Shown: positions 34,082 through 43,278, counted from the first letter of the stretch. The stretch: 64,000 bases of DNA from QYOJ01 sp964642545 (GCA_964642545.1 CAZXQU010000006.1:1-64000), one strand, 5' to 3'. The notes: generated from the sequence alone by a model not told the origin. Made by a program: numbers and translations.

Positions 34082-34945
34082 TTACCCCAGATATGTCTTC
34101 AGCAATGTACTCCGGGAAGAGTGTTTCAGTCGCCGGATAGCCTTCTCTTTGATCTGCCTGACCCGCTCACGGGTAAGATCAAACATTGCGCCAATCTCTT
34201 CCAGGGTATAATTGTGGGGGTAACCAATTCCATAAAACATATTGATGATCTCACGCTCCTTCTCGGTAAGGGTTGAAAGGGATCGTTGAATCTCGTGTGA
34301 CAGGGACTCCTGTAATAAAAGATCATCTGTACCAGGAGAATCGTTGGGCACAAAGAAATCCAGAAACTTCATATCCTCGTCCTGATCAAGAGGGGCATCC
34401 ATTGAAAGTGTACGTGATCCTATTTTCATTGTTTCACGAACCTTGTGTTCAGGAATATCCATCTCTCTGGCAATCTCATCAGCCGAAGGAGGACGTTCAT
34501 AAACCTGCTCCAGGCGGGAGGACATCTTGTTTAATTTACTCAGAGAGCCTACCTGATTCAGCGGCAACCGAACGATCCTGGCCTGTTCGGCCAGTGCTTG
34601 AAGAATCGATTGACGAATCCACCAAACAGCATAGGAGATGAATTTAAACCCACGCGTCTCATCAAAGCGTGTTGCAGCTTTAATTAGTCCCAGATTGCCT
34701 TCGTTAATCAGATCGGGCAGACTGAGTCCCTGGTTTTGATATTGCTTGGCTACCGAAACAACAAACCGGAGATTGGCTTTGCAAAGCTTTTCCAATGCGG
34801 CCTGGTCCCCCTGCTTGATCCGTTGAGCCAGGAGTACCTCCTCGTCAGCGGTGATCAGCTCCTCCCTCCCGATATCTTGCAAATACTTATCGAGCGAGGC
34901 GGTTTCCCGGTTGGTAATTGATTTCGATATTTTTAATTGTCTCAT
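34082..34945 (-). CDS. rpoD: Primary sigma factor (RpoD/SigA type)
   Basis: 287 residues, the short form usual in Bacteroidota, lacking the long region 1.1 and the non-conserved insert of proteobacterial sigma70. Region 1.2 (LDKYLQDIGREELIT), region 2 (NLRFVVSVAKQYQNQGLSLP, FISYAVWWIRQSI), region 3 and region 4 (TLEEIGAMFDLTRERVRQIK) are complete. This sigma factor recognises -33 TTG and -7 TAnnTTTG promoters, of which several occur in this window. Confidence 0.97.
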   Translation of the reverse strand: MRQLKISKSITNRETASLDKYLQDIGREELITADEEVLLAQRIKQGDQAALEKLCKANLRFVVSVAKQYQNQGLSLPDLINEGNLGLIKAATRFDETRGFKFISYAVWWIRQSILQALAEQARIVRLPLNQVGSLSKLNKMSSRLEQVYERPPSADEIAREMDIPEHKVRETMKIGSRTLSMDAPLDQDEDMKFLDFFVPNDSPGTDDLLLQESLSHEIQRSLSTLTEKEREIINMFYGIGYPHNYTLEEIGAMFDLTRERVRQIKEKAIRRLKHSSRSTLLKTYLG

Positions 34946-35013
34946 TACACCCTCAAGTTACAACTTTATAACGGAAATTCCAACTATTTATTTAAACTTC
35001 TTCTAAATTTTAT

Positions 35014-36447
35014 TCACAACCCAACACCATAGTATGCTTTTAACCCATTCGGGTATAATCCTTCCAGCAAAACGCCCCCACTTCGTCCCGACAAAGCATT
35101 TTTCAAGGCTGTTAATGAGCGTATTGGCTCCCGGTCAATCCCTAACAGAATGAAACCTTCACGGATGCCTGCATCCCTAAGTTTGCCGTTGTTCAGCTGT
35201 GTAATCTGGAATCCATAATCAATCCCAAACCTGGTTTTCTCCGCTTCTGGCAGTGGCTCGAAGGTAGCCCCATGAATAATTACTTTATCACCCTGCACAA
35301 GAGCCTGTGTTGACTCTTCGCTTTGAAGTGTGATATTCATCTCCATCAGCTTGCCATCTCTCCATAGTTTAACTGCAACATTGTCGCCGGGACTATGCTG
35401 CCCCATAAACTCGGTGAGTTCCGATTTCCGGTTCACAGTCGAATTTCCAAGTTGCAGGATGATATCCCCTTTTTTAATTCCTCCTTTGGCTGCAGATCCC
35501 CCTTCAACAAGATCTTCAATATAGATACCTTTCGGACTATCCAGTCCCTGCGCCTTCGCCATCTGGTCATCAATCTCCCTGTAGTATATCCCGAAATATG
35601 CACGCTGAATCTTCCCATATTTCATTAAATCATCCACCACTTTTCGGGCAATGTTTACCGGGATAGCAAATGAATATCCTTGATAATATCCGGTTCCGCT
35701 TGCAATGGCTGCATTGATTCCGATCAGCGCCCCACGTGTATTAACCAATGCACCTCCACTGTTTCCTGGGTTAACCGCAGCATCTGTCTGGATAAATGAT
35801 TCAATCGCTCCCTGTGAACCTAAAATGTTGATGTTTCTTGCTTTTGCGCTCACTATACCTGCAGTAACAGTTGATGTGAGGTTAAATGGATTCCCAACTG
35901 CTAGTACCCACTCCCCTACCTTTACATCATCGGAATTTCCGTACGAAAGGAATGGGAGGTTAGCCTGGTCAATCTTGATCAGAGCAATATCGGTAGTTGG
36001 GTCAGTGCCTACGATAGATGCATTAAAAACTCTGCGATCATTCAATGTTACCAGGATCTCATTGGCATCCTGTACTACATGATTATTTGTCACAATATAC
36101 CCCTCCGGAGAGATAATGACTCCCGAGCCCATAGCCTCATAGGGGAAGACCTGTTCTCTCGGAGTTCCTCTGTGCAAGTCGAAAAACTCAAAGAAGTCGT
36201 CATATACCATACTTTTCCGCTGAAACTGTGTTTTAATGTGGACAACAGCATGGATAGTCAGGTCAGCCGCGGCTTCAAAATCGGGAAGGTTCATCGGGGC
36301 GGATGTTGAGAAATTGGCTTGGTTCACAGGAACCGTCACCGGGATATCGCTATAGGCCGGAACCTTCTTCTCCAGCATAAAAAACAGGCCCAGGGCTACC
36401 GCTCCTCCTGTAAGGGCTACCAGAAACAGTGCTGCGATCTTCTTCAT
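35014..36447 (-). CDS. htrA: Periplasmic HtrA/DegP-type serine protease
   Basis: 477 residues from ATG 36447 (the TTG at 36453 is less likely). An N-terminal membrane segment or signal (about 4-24) precedes a trypsin-like domain with triad His123 (TNNHVVQD), Asp153 (TTDIALIKID) and Ser230 (NPGNSGGAL), then two PDZ domains (about 285-375 and 395-470). The family degrades or refolds damaged envelope proteins. Upstream, five GTTAA boxes occur in the intergenic region, four of them at 10-12-base intervals, and could take part in its regulation. Confidence 0.95.
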   Translation of the reverse strand: MKKIAALFLVALTGGAVALGLFFMLEKKVPAYSDIPVTVPVNQANFSTSAPMNLPDFEAAADLTIHAVVHIKTQFQRKSMVYDDFFEFFDLHRGTPREQVFPYEAMGSGVIISPEGYIVTNNHVVQDANEILVTLNDRRVFNASIVGTDPTTDIALIKIDQANLPFLSYGNSDDVKVGEWVLAVGNPFNLTSTVTAGIVSAKARNINILGSQGAIESFIQTDAAVNPGNSGGALVNTRGALIGINAAIASGTGYYQGYSFAIPVNIARKVVDDLMKYGKIQRAYFGIYYREIDDQMAKAQGLDSPKGIYIEDLVEGGSAAKGGIKKGDIILQLGNSTVNRKSELTEFMGQHSPGDNVAVKLWRDGKLMEMNITLQSEESTQALVQGDKVIIHGATFEPLPEAEKTRFGIDYGFQITQLNNGKLRDAGIREGFILLGIDREPIRSLTALKNALSGRSGGVLLEGLYPNGLKAYYGVGL

Positions 36448-36470
36448 ATCCAAAACATTTAATTCGTTAG

Positions 36471-36545
36471 GTTAACGGACATCCCCACTTGAAAGTGCGA
36501 CCCTACTGTTAAAAACTGTTAACATCATTGTTAAAGATTCGTTAA
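36471..36545. promoter_or_regulatory. Phased GTTAA boxes in a divergent intergenic region
   Basis: GTTAA occurs at 36471, 36508, 36518, 36530 and 36541. The last four are spaced 10, 12 and 11 bases, roughly one DNA helical turn, so they lie on one face. This fits a multimeric regulator site between htrA and the divergent EEP gene. No regulator is identified. Confidence 0.4.
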
Positions 36546-36624
36546 ACAATTTTCACAGTGTAACATATAACCTTTTCACTCTATTCCGGATTAAGTAAAA
36601 GAGACTTACCAATAATTATTTACC

Positions 36625-37809
36625 ATGAGACATTTAAAAAGTTTTCAAGGCAGGCAGCTAATGCTTGGTTTACTTTTATGCCACCTTAATTTGCCACAGT
36701 CGCAGATAACCCTCTCCGAAAATTGTGCCATAGCCGATAGTTGTCAGAATTCGGGTCAAAATGTCAGAATCCTCTTCTGGAATGTCGAAAACCTTTTTGA
36801 CTATAAGGATGACACACTTACTGCCGACGAAGAGTTTACCGGCAACGGAGCTATGCATTGGAGTTATACGAAACTTCAGACAAAACTCGCGCATGTAGCC
36901 AAAGCCATCCTGGCTGCCGGAGAGTGGGACCCTCCTGTCATAATAGGCATGTGTGAGATTGAGAACCGATATGTGCTGAATAAACTGATTTACAATTCTC
37001 CTCTAAAGTCATCTGGATACCGGATCATTCACCGCAACTCCCCCGACAGCCGTGGTATCGATGTAGCCATGCTCTACCGTGCAGATGCATTTACCCCAAT
37101 GTTTACCGAATGGATCACTATCAAATTCCCTTTCGACACCACTGCTACAACTCGGGATATACTCTATGCCAAAGGGATTCTGTTCGATTCAGATACCATC
37201 CATCTATTTGTCAACCACTGGCCATCAAGGCGTGGAGGAGAGGCGGCTTCTGCGCCGAGAAGGAATTATGTAGCGTCGGTACTGCGTGCGAAAATTGATT
37301 CCATTCTGAAAGCAGATACGCATTATACGATGCGCAATATGCGATACGCGATACACGATCAAAAGATACCTGATGCCAGATCCCTGATGCTGGATACCAC
37401 ATCTCAAATCGCAGATCCTTCACTCCTGATCATGGGCGACTTCAACGATGAGCCTGAAAACGAGAGCCTGCAGAATATTCTGAAAGCGCGACTGGATGCA
37501 GGAGATCTGAAGCCCGGGGACCTGATTAACATGATGCATCTGATGGTAAACAAAGAGGGCAGCCATAAATTCAGGGAACATTGGGGTTTGCTCGACCAGT
37601 TTATTGTCTCCGGCTCCCTCCTGGACAAACAACATCCGCTTCAGGTTGATCCCGGCAGTGTCCAGATATTCAAACCAGCTTTTCTTATGGAAGATGACCT
37701 GAAGTACCTAGGCACTAAACCCAAACGCACCTACCTCGGACCGAGGTATAAGGGAGGGTTTTCGGATCATCTGCCTGTTGTGATGGAAATTAGGAAATTA
37801 GGAAATTAG
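36625..37809 (+). CDS. Endonuclease/exonuclease/phosphatase-family protein
   Basis: 394 residues. Catalytic EEP motifs: LFWNVENLFD, MCEIENRYVL, GIDVAMLYR, FVNHWPSRRGG, MGDFNDEPEN and FSDHLPVVME. Such enzymes cleave phosphodiesters in nucleic acids or lipids using Mg2+. The N-terminus has a weak hydrophobic stretch (MLGLLLCHLNLPQSQ) that may be a signal peptide. About 35 residues (about 230-264), placed just before the MGDFND strand, derive from a repeat array. The last residues (EIRKLGN) and the stop are also repeat DNA. Confidence 0.88.
   Translation: MRHLKSFQGRQLMLGLLLCHLNLPQSQITLSENCAIADSCQNSGQNVRILFWNVENLFDYKDDTLTADEEFTGNGAMHWSYTKLQTKLAHVAKAILAAGEWDPPVIIGMCEIENRYVLNKLIYNSPLKSSGYRIIHRNSPDSRGIDVAMLYRADAFTPMFTEWITIKFPFDTTATTRDILYAKGILFDSDTIHLFVNHWPSRRGGEAASAPRRNYVASVLRAKIDSILKADTHYTMRNMRYAIHDQKIPDARSLMLDTTSQIADPSLLIMGDFNDEPENESLQNILKARLDAGDLKPGDLINMMHLMVNKEGSHKFREHWGLLDQFIVSGSLLDKQHPLQVDPGSVQIFKPAFLMEDDLKYLGTKPKRTYLGPRYKGGFSDHLPVVMEIRKLGN
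37312..37417 (+). repeat. In-frame 7-bp array inside the EEP gene
   Basis: Degenerate GATACGC units (best at 37350-37370), then units of CCTGATGCC/AGATCCC type. It encodes a stretch including MRYAIHDQKIPDARS and keeps the frame. Confidence 0.75.
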
Positions 37810-37824
37810 GAAATTAGGAAAATA
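37785..37824 (+). repeat. 8-bp array over the EEP stop codon
   Basis: Five GGAAATTA units (the last GGAAAATA). The TAG stop at 37807-37809 spans two units, so the protein's last seven residues are repeat-encoded. Confidence 0.9.
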
Positions 37825-37847
37825 ATAAATTAAGGAAGGGGACGAGG

Positions 37848-38210
37848 ATGAAATTGGAAGAGTTGAAGATTTATCAGGTTGCCATGGAGATTGGCGAGGA
37901 AATCTGGAGAATAGTCAAGCCACTGGATTATTTTACAAAAGAAACTATTGGGAAACAAATCGTGAAGTCATCAGACTCAATTGCATCGAATATTAGCGAA
38001 GGCTATGGGAGGTTCCATTATCGCGAATCACGTATGTTTTATTTTTATGCCAGAGGCTCCGCATTCGAAACCAAAACCTGGATAAAAAAGCTCTACAATC
38101 GAAGGAAGCTCAATGAAGAAGAGTATAAAAGAATATATAACTTAATTGAATTTGAATGTGCTTCCCTAAACAACTATATAAAAACGGTGGGCCCAAAAGA
38201 AGCACATTGA
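37848..38210 (+). CDS. Four-helix bundle protein (23S rRNA IVP family)
   Basis: 120-residue all-helical protein with the family's typical order: LEELKIYQVAMEIGEEIW, IGKQIVKSSDSIASNISEGYG, then FYFYARGSAFETKTWI. The family was first seen in 23S rRNA intervening sequences but is widespread as free genes; the function is unknown. There is no rRNA nearby. It is flanked on both sides by GGAAATTA-type arrays in opposite orientations, the right one belonging to the convergent gene. Confidence 0.88.
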   Translation: MKLEELKIYQVAMEIGEEIWRIVKPLDYFTKETIGKQIVKSSDSIASNISEGYGRFHYRESRMFYFYARGSAFETKTWIKKLYNRRKLNEEEYKRIYNLIEFECASLNNYIKTVGPKEAH

Positions 38211-38221
38211 ATCCTAAGCAC

Positions 38222-38262
38222 CTCCCCTTAATTTCCTATTTTCCTAATTTCCTAACTCCCTA
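38222..38262 (-). repeat. 8-bp array downstream of the radical SAM gene
   Basis: On the minus strand: GTTAGGAAATTAGGAAAATA and similar units following the stop of the 38260 gene, in its direction. Confidence 0.8.
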
Positions 38263-39417
38263 CCCCCACCTCCCCGCAATCGCATTTCCACAAAACCCAC
38301 ACTTCCCCTCCTTCAGGTTGTTTGTAAGGATCGTAAACCCCTTTCTTTCCAGGACCACTTTGTTGCATTTCGGACAATAGGTATTTTCGGCTTTGTTGTT
38401 TGGGACATTGCCGATGTAGACGTACTTGATGCCGGCTTTTTTTGCAATATCGTGAGCCTCTTCAAGGATTGCCAGAGGGGTGAACGGTAGATTGGTCAAC
38501 TGATAGAGGGGGAAGAAGCGGCTAAAATGGAGCGGACAGTCTTCGAGTCCGTTGTCTACCAGCCATGTACACATCTCTCTGATCATCTCAGGTTTGTCGG
38601 TCCAGTTTGGAACAACCAGGTTGGTAATCTCCAGCCAGACACCCATTTCATGCAATATTTTCAATGTCCTCAGGATCGGCGCAAGATGTCCGCCATTCAG
38701 ATTCTGATAGATCTCATCGGAAAATGACTTCAGGTTGATATTGGCGCCATCAATATAGACAGCCATGTCTCTCAACGGTTTTTCATTGATATAACCATTT
38801 GATACCAGGACGTTTTTAATCCCTCTCTGTCGGGCAAGTTTTGCAGAGTCAAACATATACTCATAAAATGCTATCGGTTCGGAATAAGTATATGCGATGG
38901 ATAGGGCCCCACTGGCAACCGCCTCGTCAACCAGGACTTCAGGGAAGAGATCGTAGTTTTTGGTCTCACGCGGGCTCACCTGGGAGATCTCCCAGTTCTG
39001 GCAATTCAGGCATGCCAGGGTACATCCGGCAATGGCCACAGAATATGCCCGCGAAGTAGGATAGAAATGAAAAAGGGGTTTCTTCTCAATCGGATCCACG
39101 TGAATGGAGCAGGGATTGCCATAACCAATCGTGTAAAGCTTCCCGTCCTTGGCAACTTTCGTGCGACAGAGGCTCTCATTCCCCTCGGTGAGGGTGCATT
39201 GGTTTGGGCAGATCAGGCACCTCACCCCTTTTGGGGTCACAATGCTATAGGGTGACTCTTTGCTGAACCGCCCCAATCCGCCATCCGGAATTCCTGTTTC
39301 ACTATTCATACCTGTTATGTTTGCCAACGACTCCATTGAATTCAACCCAATAGCTGCTCCTCCTGCACCCAGAAGGCTCCGGCGAAGAAATTCCCGTTTG
39401 GATATCTTATGGCTCAT
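38260..39417 (-). CDS. amrS: AmmeMemoRadiSam system radical SAM enzyme
   Basis: 385 residues from ATG 39417; the frame is open to 39450 but a promoter box overlaps that extension. The start is twin-arginine-like (KREFLRRSLLGAGGAAIG), unusual for a radical SAM enzyme. Cysteines at 67, 70, 74 and 84 precede the SAM cluster motif Cys132-x3-Cys136-x2-Cys139 (GCTLACLNCQNW). A C-terminal four-cysteine knuckle (CPKC, CGFC) is present. It belongs to the PflA-like branch found with Memo and AMMECR1. The reaction is unknown. The Memo-AMMECR1 fusion lies 2.3 kb away. Confidence 0.9.
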   Translation of the reverse strand: MSHKISKREFLRRSLLGAGGAAIGLNSMESLANITGMNSETGIPDGGLGRFSKESPYSIVTPKGVRCLICPNQCTLTEGNESLCRTKVAKDGKLYTIGYGNPCSIHVDPIEKKPLFHFYPTSRAYSVAIAGCTLACLNCQNWEISQVSPRETKNYDLFPEVLVDEAVASGALSIAYTYSEPIAFYEYMFDSAKLARQRGIKNVLVSNGYINEKPLRDMAVYIDGANINLKSFSDEIYQNLNGGHLAPILRTLKILHEMGVWLEITNLVVPNWTDKPEMIREMCTWLVDNGLEDCPLHFSRFFPLYQLTNLPFTPLAILEEAHDIAKKAGIKYVYIGNVPNNKAENTYCPKCNKVVLERKGFTILTNNLKEGKCGFCGNAIAGRWG

Positions 39418-39428
39418 GATGATCTCAT

Positions 39429-39436
39429 CAAAGTTA
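39429..39436 (-). promoter_or_regulatory. -7 box for the radical SAM gene
   Basis: Minus strand reads TAACTTTG (TAnnTTTG), 12 bases upstream of ATG 39417. This argues against the upstream start at 39450. Confidence 0.45.
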
Positions 39437-39511
39437 CTAAAAAAATCCAAAGAATTGGGCTAAAGCCCAGTAATACACAACTTCCCATTGCCTCCCTAAC
39501 ACATGCAATGA

Positions 39512-39582
39512 CAATAATTTCCTAATTTCCTAATTTCTCACCTCCAGGCTCCCTGACCTCCTGACTTCCTGACTCTTTCTCA
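39512..39582 (-). repeat. Tandem array downstream of the 39580 gene
   Basis: Minus strand shows GTCAGGAA, GTCAGGAG, GTCAGGGA and three AAATTAGG units, starting at the TGA stop and reading with the gene. Confidence 0.75.
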
Positions 39583-41709
39583 CCTCCTCCCTGTCGCAAA
39601 GTACCAAAGCGCTGTAACTGTATTCAATATCGCCAACATCACGAGTGTCATCTTGATCCCCATCAGGGGAAGCAGGACTATGGTAGTAAGGAGAGCGCCG
39701 AGGGCTGAGCCGTAGAGATCGATGGCGTAGTTAGAGGCTGCTACTTTATCTATTCCTCCTTTTGAGATGAGGGCCGCAAAAGAAAATACAAGTCCGGTGA
39801 GAAAAGAGATTCCGAGCACAAAAAAGATAAAGGCAGCAAAAATAATGGCATCCGGGAGTTCAAGAAAGGGAACAAGTGAGATGAACAAAAGGATCAGGAT
39901 GACAAATCCTGCCATCAATAACTGAATGAGCAGGTAACTCCTGGGATGGATGGATTTGAAAAGGATTTTCCGGAAGGCGGCGCCAAGAGCCAGACCCAGC
40001 ATAAAAACCATTATCAGGACTCCCAGTGCCTGGTATACATAACCAAATATGACCTGAAATCCCAGCAGGAGGATGATCTCGGTAGATGATGCCGTAAATC
40101 CGGCAGCAAATACCCCTGCATTGACACGATCGGCCACCAGAAAAGAAAAGACAAGAAGCATCAGGATCATCCCGCCGATAAGGGTATAATTTTGCCGGAA
40201 ATAGCTGAGCCAGTATGCCTGCTGGTAAAAGTAGGCAACAGGGTGGAAATCATAGTTTATCCCGCTCTCCTCCATGAGTTTTCCCATCACAAACTGACTG
40301 CGGTCTTTCAGTAACTGTTCATCAAAATAGTATGGATTGACATAATCAGTTTGGATTCCCCTTTGAATAATCATGGAAGGAATTGCCAGGCTCAGGGAAT
40401 CATCAGAGGCCAGGAAGTAGTTTTGACTGGATGGCAGAATGACCACATGCCGAAAATGGTTCTTCAGGGTAAAGTAAATCGAGGAGTTTAGTTTACCAGC
40501 TTCATCGCTCACATAATCTGATCCGGTAGACATTGAAAGAGCCAGAATACCACCGGAATCCATCTTGTTGCTAATCGCATCAAAAAACTCATCGGTATAA
40601 TAGCGGTTCAACTGGAGGGTGGAAGGTTCAGGCAGGTTTATCAGTACCACATCGTAGAGGCTGTCACAATGTGTAATGTACCTCCTGGCATCTGCCGTGA
40701 TATACCTGACAGCAGAATCGGCTACCTGTTCTCCCAATGTTGATGTTATTTCAATCAATGCCGGGTTGAGTTCCACATAATCAACCCTGATGGGGTGATA
40801 TTTCAGAATTTCGGGGATGGCGCCGCTCAATCCCCCTGAAACGAGCAACACCCGCCCCGGATTGTCATGCTGCACCATTGCAAAATGGACCGACTCCTCA
40901 TCCCGGATCACATTTCCCGAACTGAAAAGCAGAACTCCATTCTCATAAACATTGTGCTGTCCGCTCTGATGCGTAACGATTACCCTGCCGTAGGGAGTCT
41001 CCCTATCGACAACCACCTCCTGTTCCTCGAAAAGCAGAGAGAGGCTGAAAGATGTAAAGGATACCGAATAGAGGCCCAGCAGAACGCCTCCTGCGATAAG
41101 CGGGACCATGATCTTCGGGATCAGCGTTGGCTGTGAGAAGGCATAGAGAATGACACTTCCAAGGAAGACAGCAGAAATGATATTCATCGCCGGAAATGAG
41201 CCTATCGTCCAAAGGAAAACGAAATTGATCAACCCTCCTGCTACCAAACTGCCCAGCGACTCCACCGCATATGCACCCCCCAGCGGATTTTGCCCCGGTT
41301 TTCGTGGAAGAATCGCTGTTAGTGCAGTAAACAGGAAACCACTCAGGAAACAAACAGGTGTTTGAAGCAACAACGATGAGTAAAAAATCTCCCGTAGCCC
41401 CACCATGCTTCCTGTTGGAAAGACAACACACCGCCATATATCCAGCTTCACAATAGTGAGAACAGGGATTACGGCAAGCAGTATCATCAGGAAGAGGAAA
41501 AAAGATTCCCGGTCTTTTATCTGCTGAGCAAACCGTCCTATAAAAGCGCCAAACCCACTGATCAGCATCCACGTAGTAAGAACAATGCCGAAAACAAGCT
41601 CATTGCCCTGGAAAACGTAAAGGAACTCGCGCAGCAGGTAAATCTGAGTAGCAATAGAGATAAATCCCAGGCCAAACAAGGCAGAGAAGATTGCAAATCT
41701 CTTGTACAT
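39580..41709 (-). CDS. Membrane-embedded spermidine-synthase-like protein
   Basis: 709 residues. An N-terminal block of about six membrane segments (1-215), a soluble spermidine-synthase-type methyltransferase-fold domain (about 230-450; LLVSGGLSGAIPEILKY and VDYVELNPALIE), then a C-terminal block of about seven membrane segments (495-705). Related membrane-bound fusions are common but their substrate is unproven, and aminopropyl transfer should not be assumed. It sits between the radical SAM gene and the Memo-AMMECR1 gene, suggesting a link to that system. Confidence 0.85.
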   Translation of the reverse strand: MYKRFAIFSALFGLGFISIATQIYLLREFLYVFQGNELVFGIVLTTWMLISGFGAFIGRFAQQIKDRESFFLFLMILLAVIPVLTIVKLDIWRCVVFPTGSMVGLREIFYSSLLLQTPVCFLSGFLFTALTAILPRKPGQNPLGGAYAVESLGSLVAGGLINFVFLWTIGSFPAMNIISAVFLGSVILYAFSQPTLIPKIMVPLIAGGVLLGLYSVSFTSFSLSLLFEEQEVVVDRETPYGRVIVTHQSGQHNVYENGVLLFSSGNVIRDEESVHFAMVQHDNPGRVLLVSGGLSGAIPEILKYHPIRVDYVELNPALIEITSTLGEQVADSAVRYITADARRYITHCDSLYDVVLINLPEPSTLQLNRYYTDEFFDAISNKMDSGGILALSMSTGSDYVSDEAGKLNSSIYFTLKNHFRHVVILPSSQNYFLASDDSLSLAIPSMIIQRGIQTDYVNPYYFDEQLLKDRSQFVMGKLMEESGINYDFHPVAYFYQQAYWLSYFRQNYTLIGGMILMLLVFSFLVADRVNAGVFAAGFTASSTEIILLLGFQVIFGYVYQALGVLIMVFMLGLALGAAFRKILFKSIHPRSYLLIQLLMAGFVILILLFISLVPFLELPDAIIFAAFIFFVLGISFLTGLVFSFAALISKGGIDKVAASNYAIDLYGSALGALLTTIVLLPLMGIKMTLVMLAILNTVTALWYFATGRR

Positions 41710-41734
41710 TTTGTACCTTTACTTTGTTTTATTT

Positions 41735-41742
41735 CAAAAATA
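41735..41742 (-). promoter_or_regulatory. -7 box for the 41709 gene
   Basis: Minus strand reads TATTTTTG (TAnnTTTG), 26 bases upstream of ATG 41709, in the 33-base gap between two divergent genes. Confidence 0.4.
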
Positions 41743-43278
41743 ATGCAAACAACCCGCTTTTCTTTCATTTTGTTAATAAGCTTTATGTTTGGTTCACAAC
41801 TTGGATGCTCATCCCAGAATCCGGAAGAATCATCCCAAAAAAATGACCGGAAGCCGGCAGCGGCAGGTAGGTTCTATTCCGACAATCCTAAAGAACTCCG
41901 ATCCGTGGTTACGGACTTCTTTGCGAAATCGATCCCCCGGGAGGGGGGACATATTGCGGCAATCATCTCACCACATGCCGGTTATGTATTTTCGGGTCAG
42001 GTAGCTGCAAATGCATTCAACCAGGTTGATCCCGATCGTATATTCGATAACGTTTTCGTCATTGCATCCAGCCACCAGGTAACCTTTTCGGGGGCCTCCA
42101 TCTATAACCTGGGCGATTATGTAACACCACTTGGGAAGGTACCTGTAAATATCGACCTTGCCAACCAACTTATTGAGAAGAGCCCGCTATTCATGTTTCA
42201 TCCCGAAGCCGACAAATACGAACACAGTCTGGAGGTGCAGGTTCCCTTTTTGCAGGTGCATCTGAAACAACCATTTAAATTGGTTCCAATTGTACTGGGG
42301 ACCCAGTCGGCCGAAACCTGCCAAAAGATTGCTGAAGCCCTGAAGCCATGGTTCAACAACCGGAACCTTTTCGTGATTAGCAGTGATTTCGCTCATTACC
42401 CCGAATATGAAGAAGCCAACGTTGCCGACAAAGCCACCTGCGATGCCATCGTAACCAATGATCCTGAGATCTTTACCTCGTTTCTCAACGGCTATAAAAA
42501 GAAAACGATCCCCAATCTGGCAACCAATTGCTGTGGGTGGACATCTGTACTCACGCTGCTGAACCTTACTTCCGAAAATCCCGATTACACCTACATGCCA
42601 CTTTTTTATCAGAATTCGGGGGATTCGAAGTATGGAGACAAAAAACAAGTGGTAGGATACTGGGCGATCACAGTAACTCGAAAGAGTGATGAGTATCTGG
42701 AGAAATCAGGCTTTTCATTATCTAATGAGGAAAAAATTCAGTTACTGGAGATTGCGAGGAGTACAGTTAACGGATATGTCAGAAATAAAAAGAAACCCGA
42801 AATTGATGCAACGCTGTTCTCCGAAAACCTGAAACTTCATGCCGGAGCTTTTGTTACCCTTAAAAAGGGAGGTGAGTTGCGGGGCTGTATCGGACGGTTC
42901 ACAGCAACGATTCCGTTGTATCAAGTGATTCAGGAGATGGCGATTGCCAGTGCTACACAGGATTACAGGTTCTCACCGGTACAATCCAATGAGATCGATG
43001 CGCTGGAGATTGAAATCTCGGTACTTTCTCCCATGAAACGCATTGCCGGAATGGATGAACTCGAACTGGGAAGAGATGGCATCTACATTAAAAAAGGGAG
43101 TTCTGCAGGCACATTTTTGCCTCAGGTTGCAACTGAAACCGGATGGACAAAAGAGGAGTTCCTTGGACATTGTGCCCGGGATAAGGCTGGCATTGGATGG
43201 AATGGGTGGAAAGATGCCGAACTCTATACCTATGAAGCCGTTGTGTTTTCAGAATCAGAATTTAGCGGCCACAAATAG
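41743..43278 (+). CDS. Memo-AMMECR1 fusion (AmmeMemoRadiSam proteins B and A)
   Basis: 511 residues. The lipoprotein signal (SQLGCSSQN, lipobox LGC at about 20-22) places it in the envelope. Memo domain about 35-315 (IISPHAGYVFSGQ, YEHSLEVQVPFLQ, VISSDFAHYPEY), AMMECR1 domain about 330-508 (GAFVTLKKGGELRGCIGRF, with the conserved LRGCIG). The three functional parts of the AmmeMemoRadiSam system are thus within 5 kb. An extracytoplasmic Memo-AMMECR1 with a Tat-like radical SAM enzyme suggests envelope chemistry, though this is inference. The 3' end overlaps the AddB-like gene by 17 bases. Confidence 0.92.
   Translation: MQTTRFSFILLISFMFGSQLGCSSQNPEESSQKNDRKPAAAGRFYSDNPKELRSVVTDFFAKSIPREGGHIAAIISPHAGYVFSGQVAANAFNQVDPDRIFDNVFVIASSHQVTFSGASIYNLGDYVTPLGKVPVNIDLANQLIEKSPLFMFHPEADKYEHSLEVQVPFLQVHLKQPFKLVPIVLGTQSAETCQKIAEALKPWFNNRNLFVISSDFAHYPEYEEANVADKATCDAIVTNDPEIFTSFLNGYKKKTIPNLATNCCGWTSVLTLLNLTSENPDYTYMPLFYQNSGDSKYGDKKQVVGYWAITVTRKSDEYLEKSGFSLSNEEKIQLLEIARSTVNGYVRNKKKPEIDATLFSENLKLHAGAFVTLKKGGELRGCIGRFTATIPLYQVIQEMAIASATQDYRFSPVQSNEIDALEIEISVLSPMKRIAGMDELELGRDGIYIKKGSSAGTFLPQVATETGWTKEEFLGHCARDKAGIGWNGWKDAELYTYEAVVFSESEFSGHK

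Noticed and set aside
37785..38262. Arrays flanking the four-helix-bundle gene as transposon inverted repeats
   Set aside because: Each array starts at the stop codon of its neighbouring gene and the same units occur at many places without a mobile gene; no transposase or target duplication is seen.
41003..41572. 189-residue second frame inside the spermidine-synthase-like gene
   Set aside because: Same strand, shifted frame of a clear membrane protein gene; rich in Cys and Arg as expected of a shadow frame.
39580..41709. True spermidine synthase
   Set aside because: The catalytic-type domain is embedded between membrane blocks, a group without demonstrated polyamine synthesis, so only a fold-level name is given.
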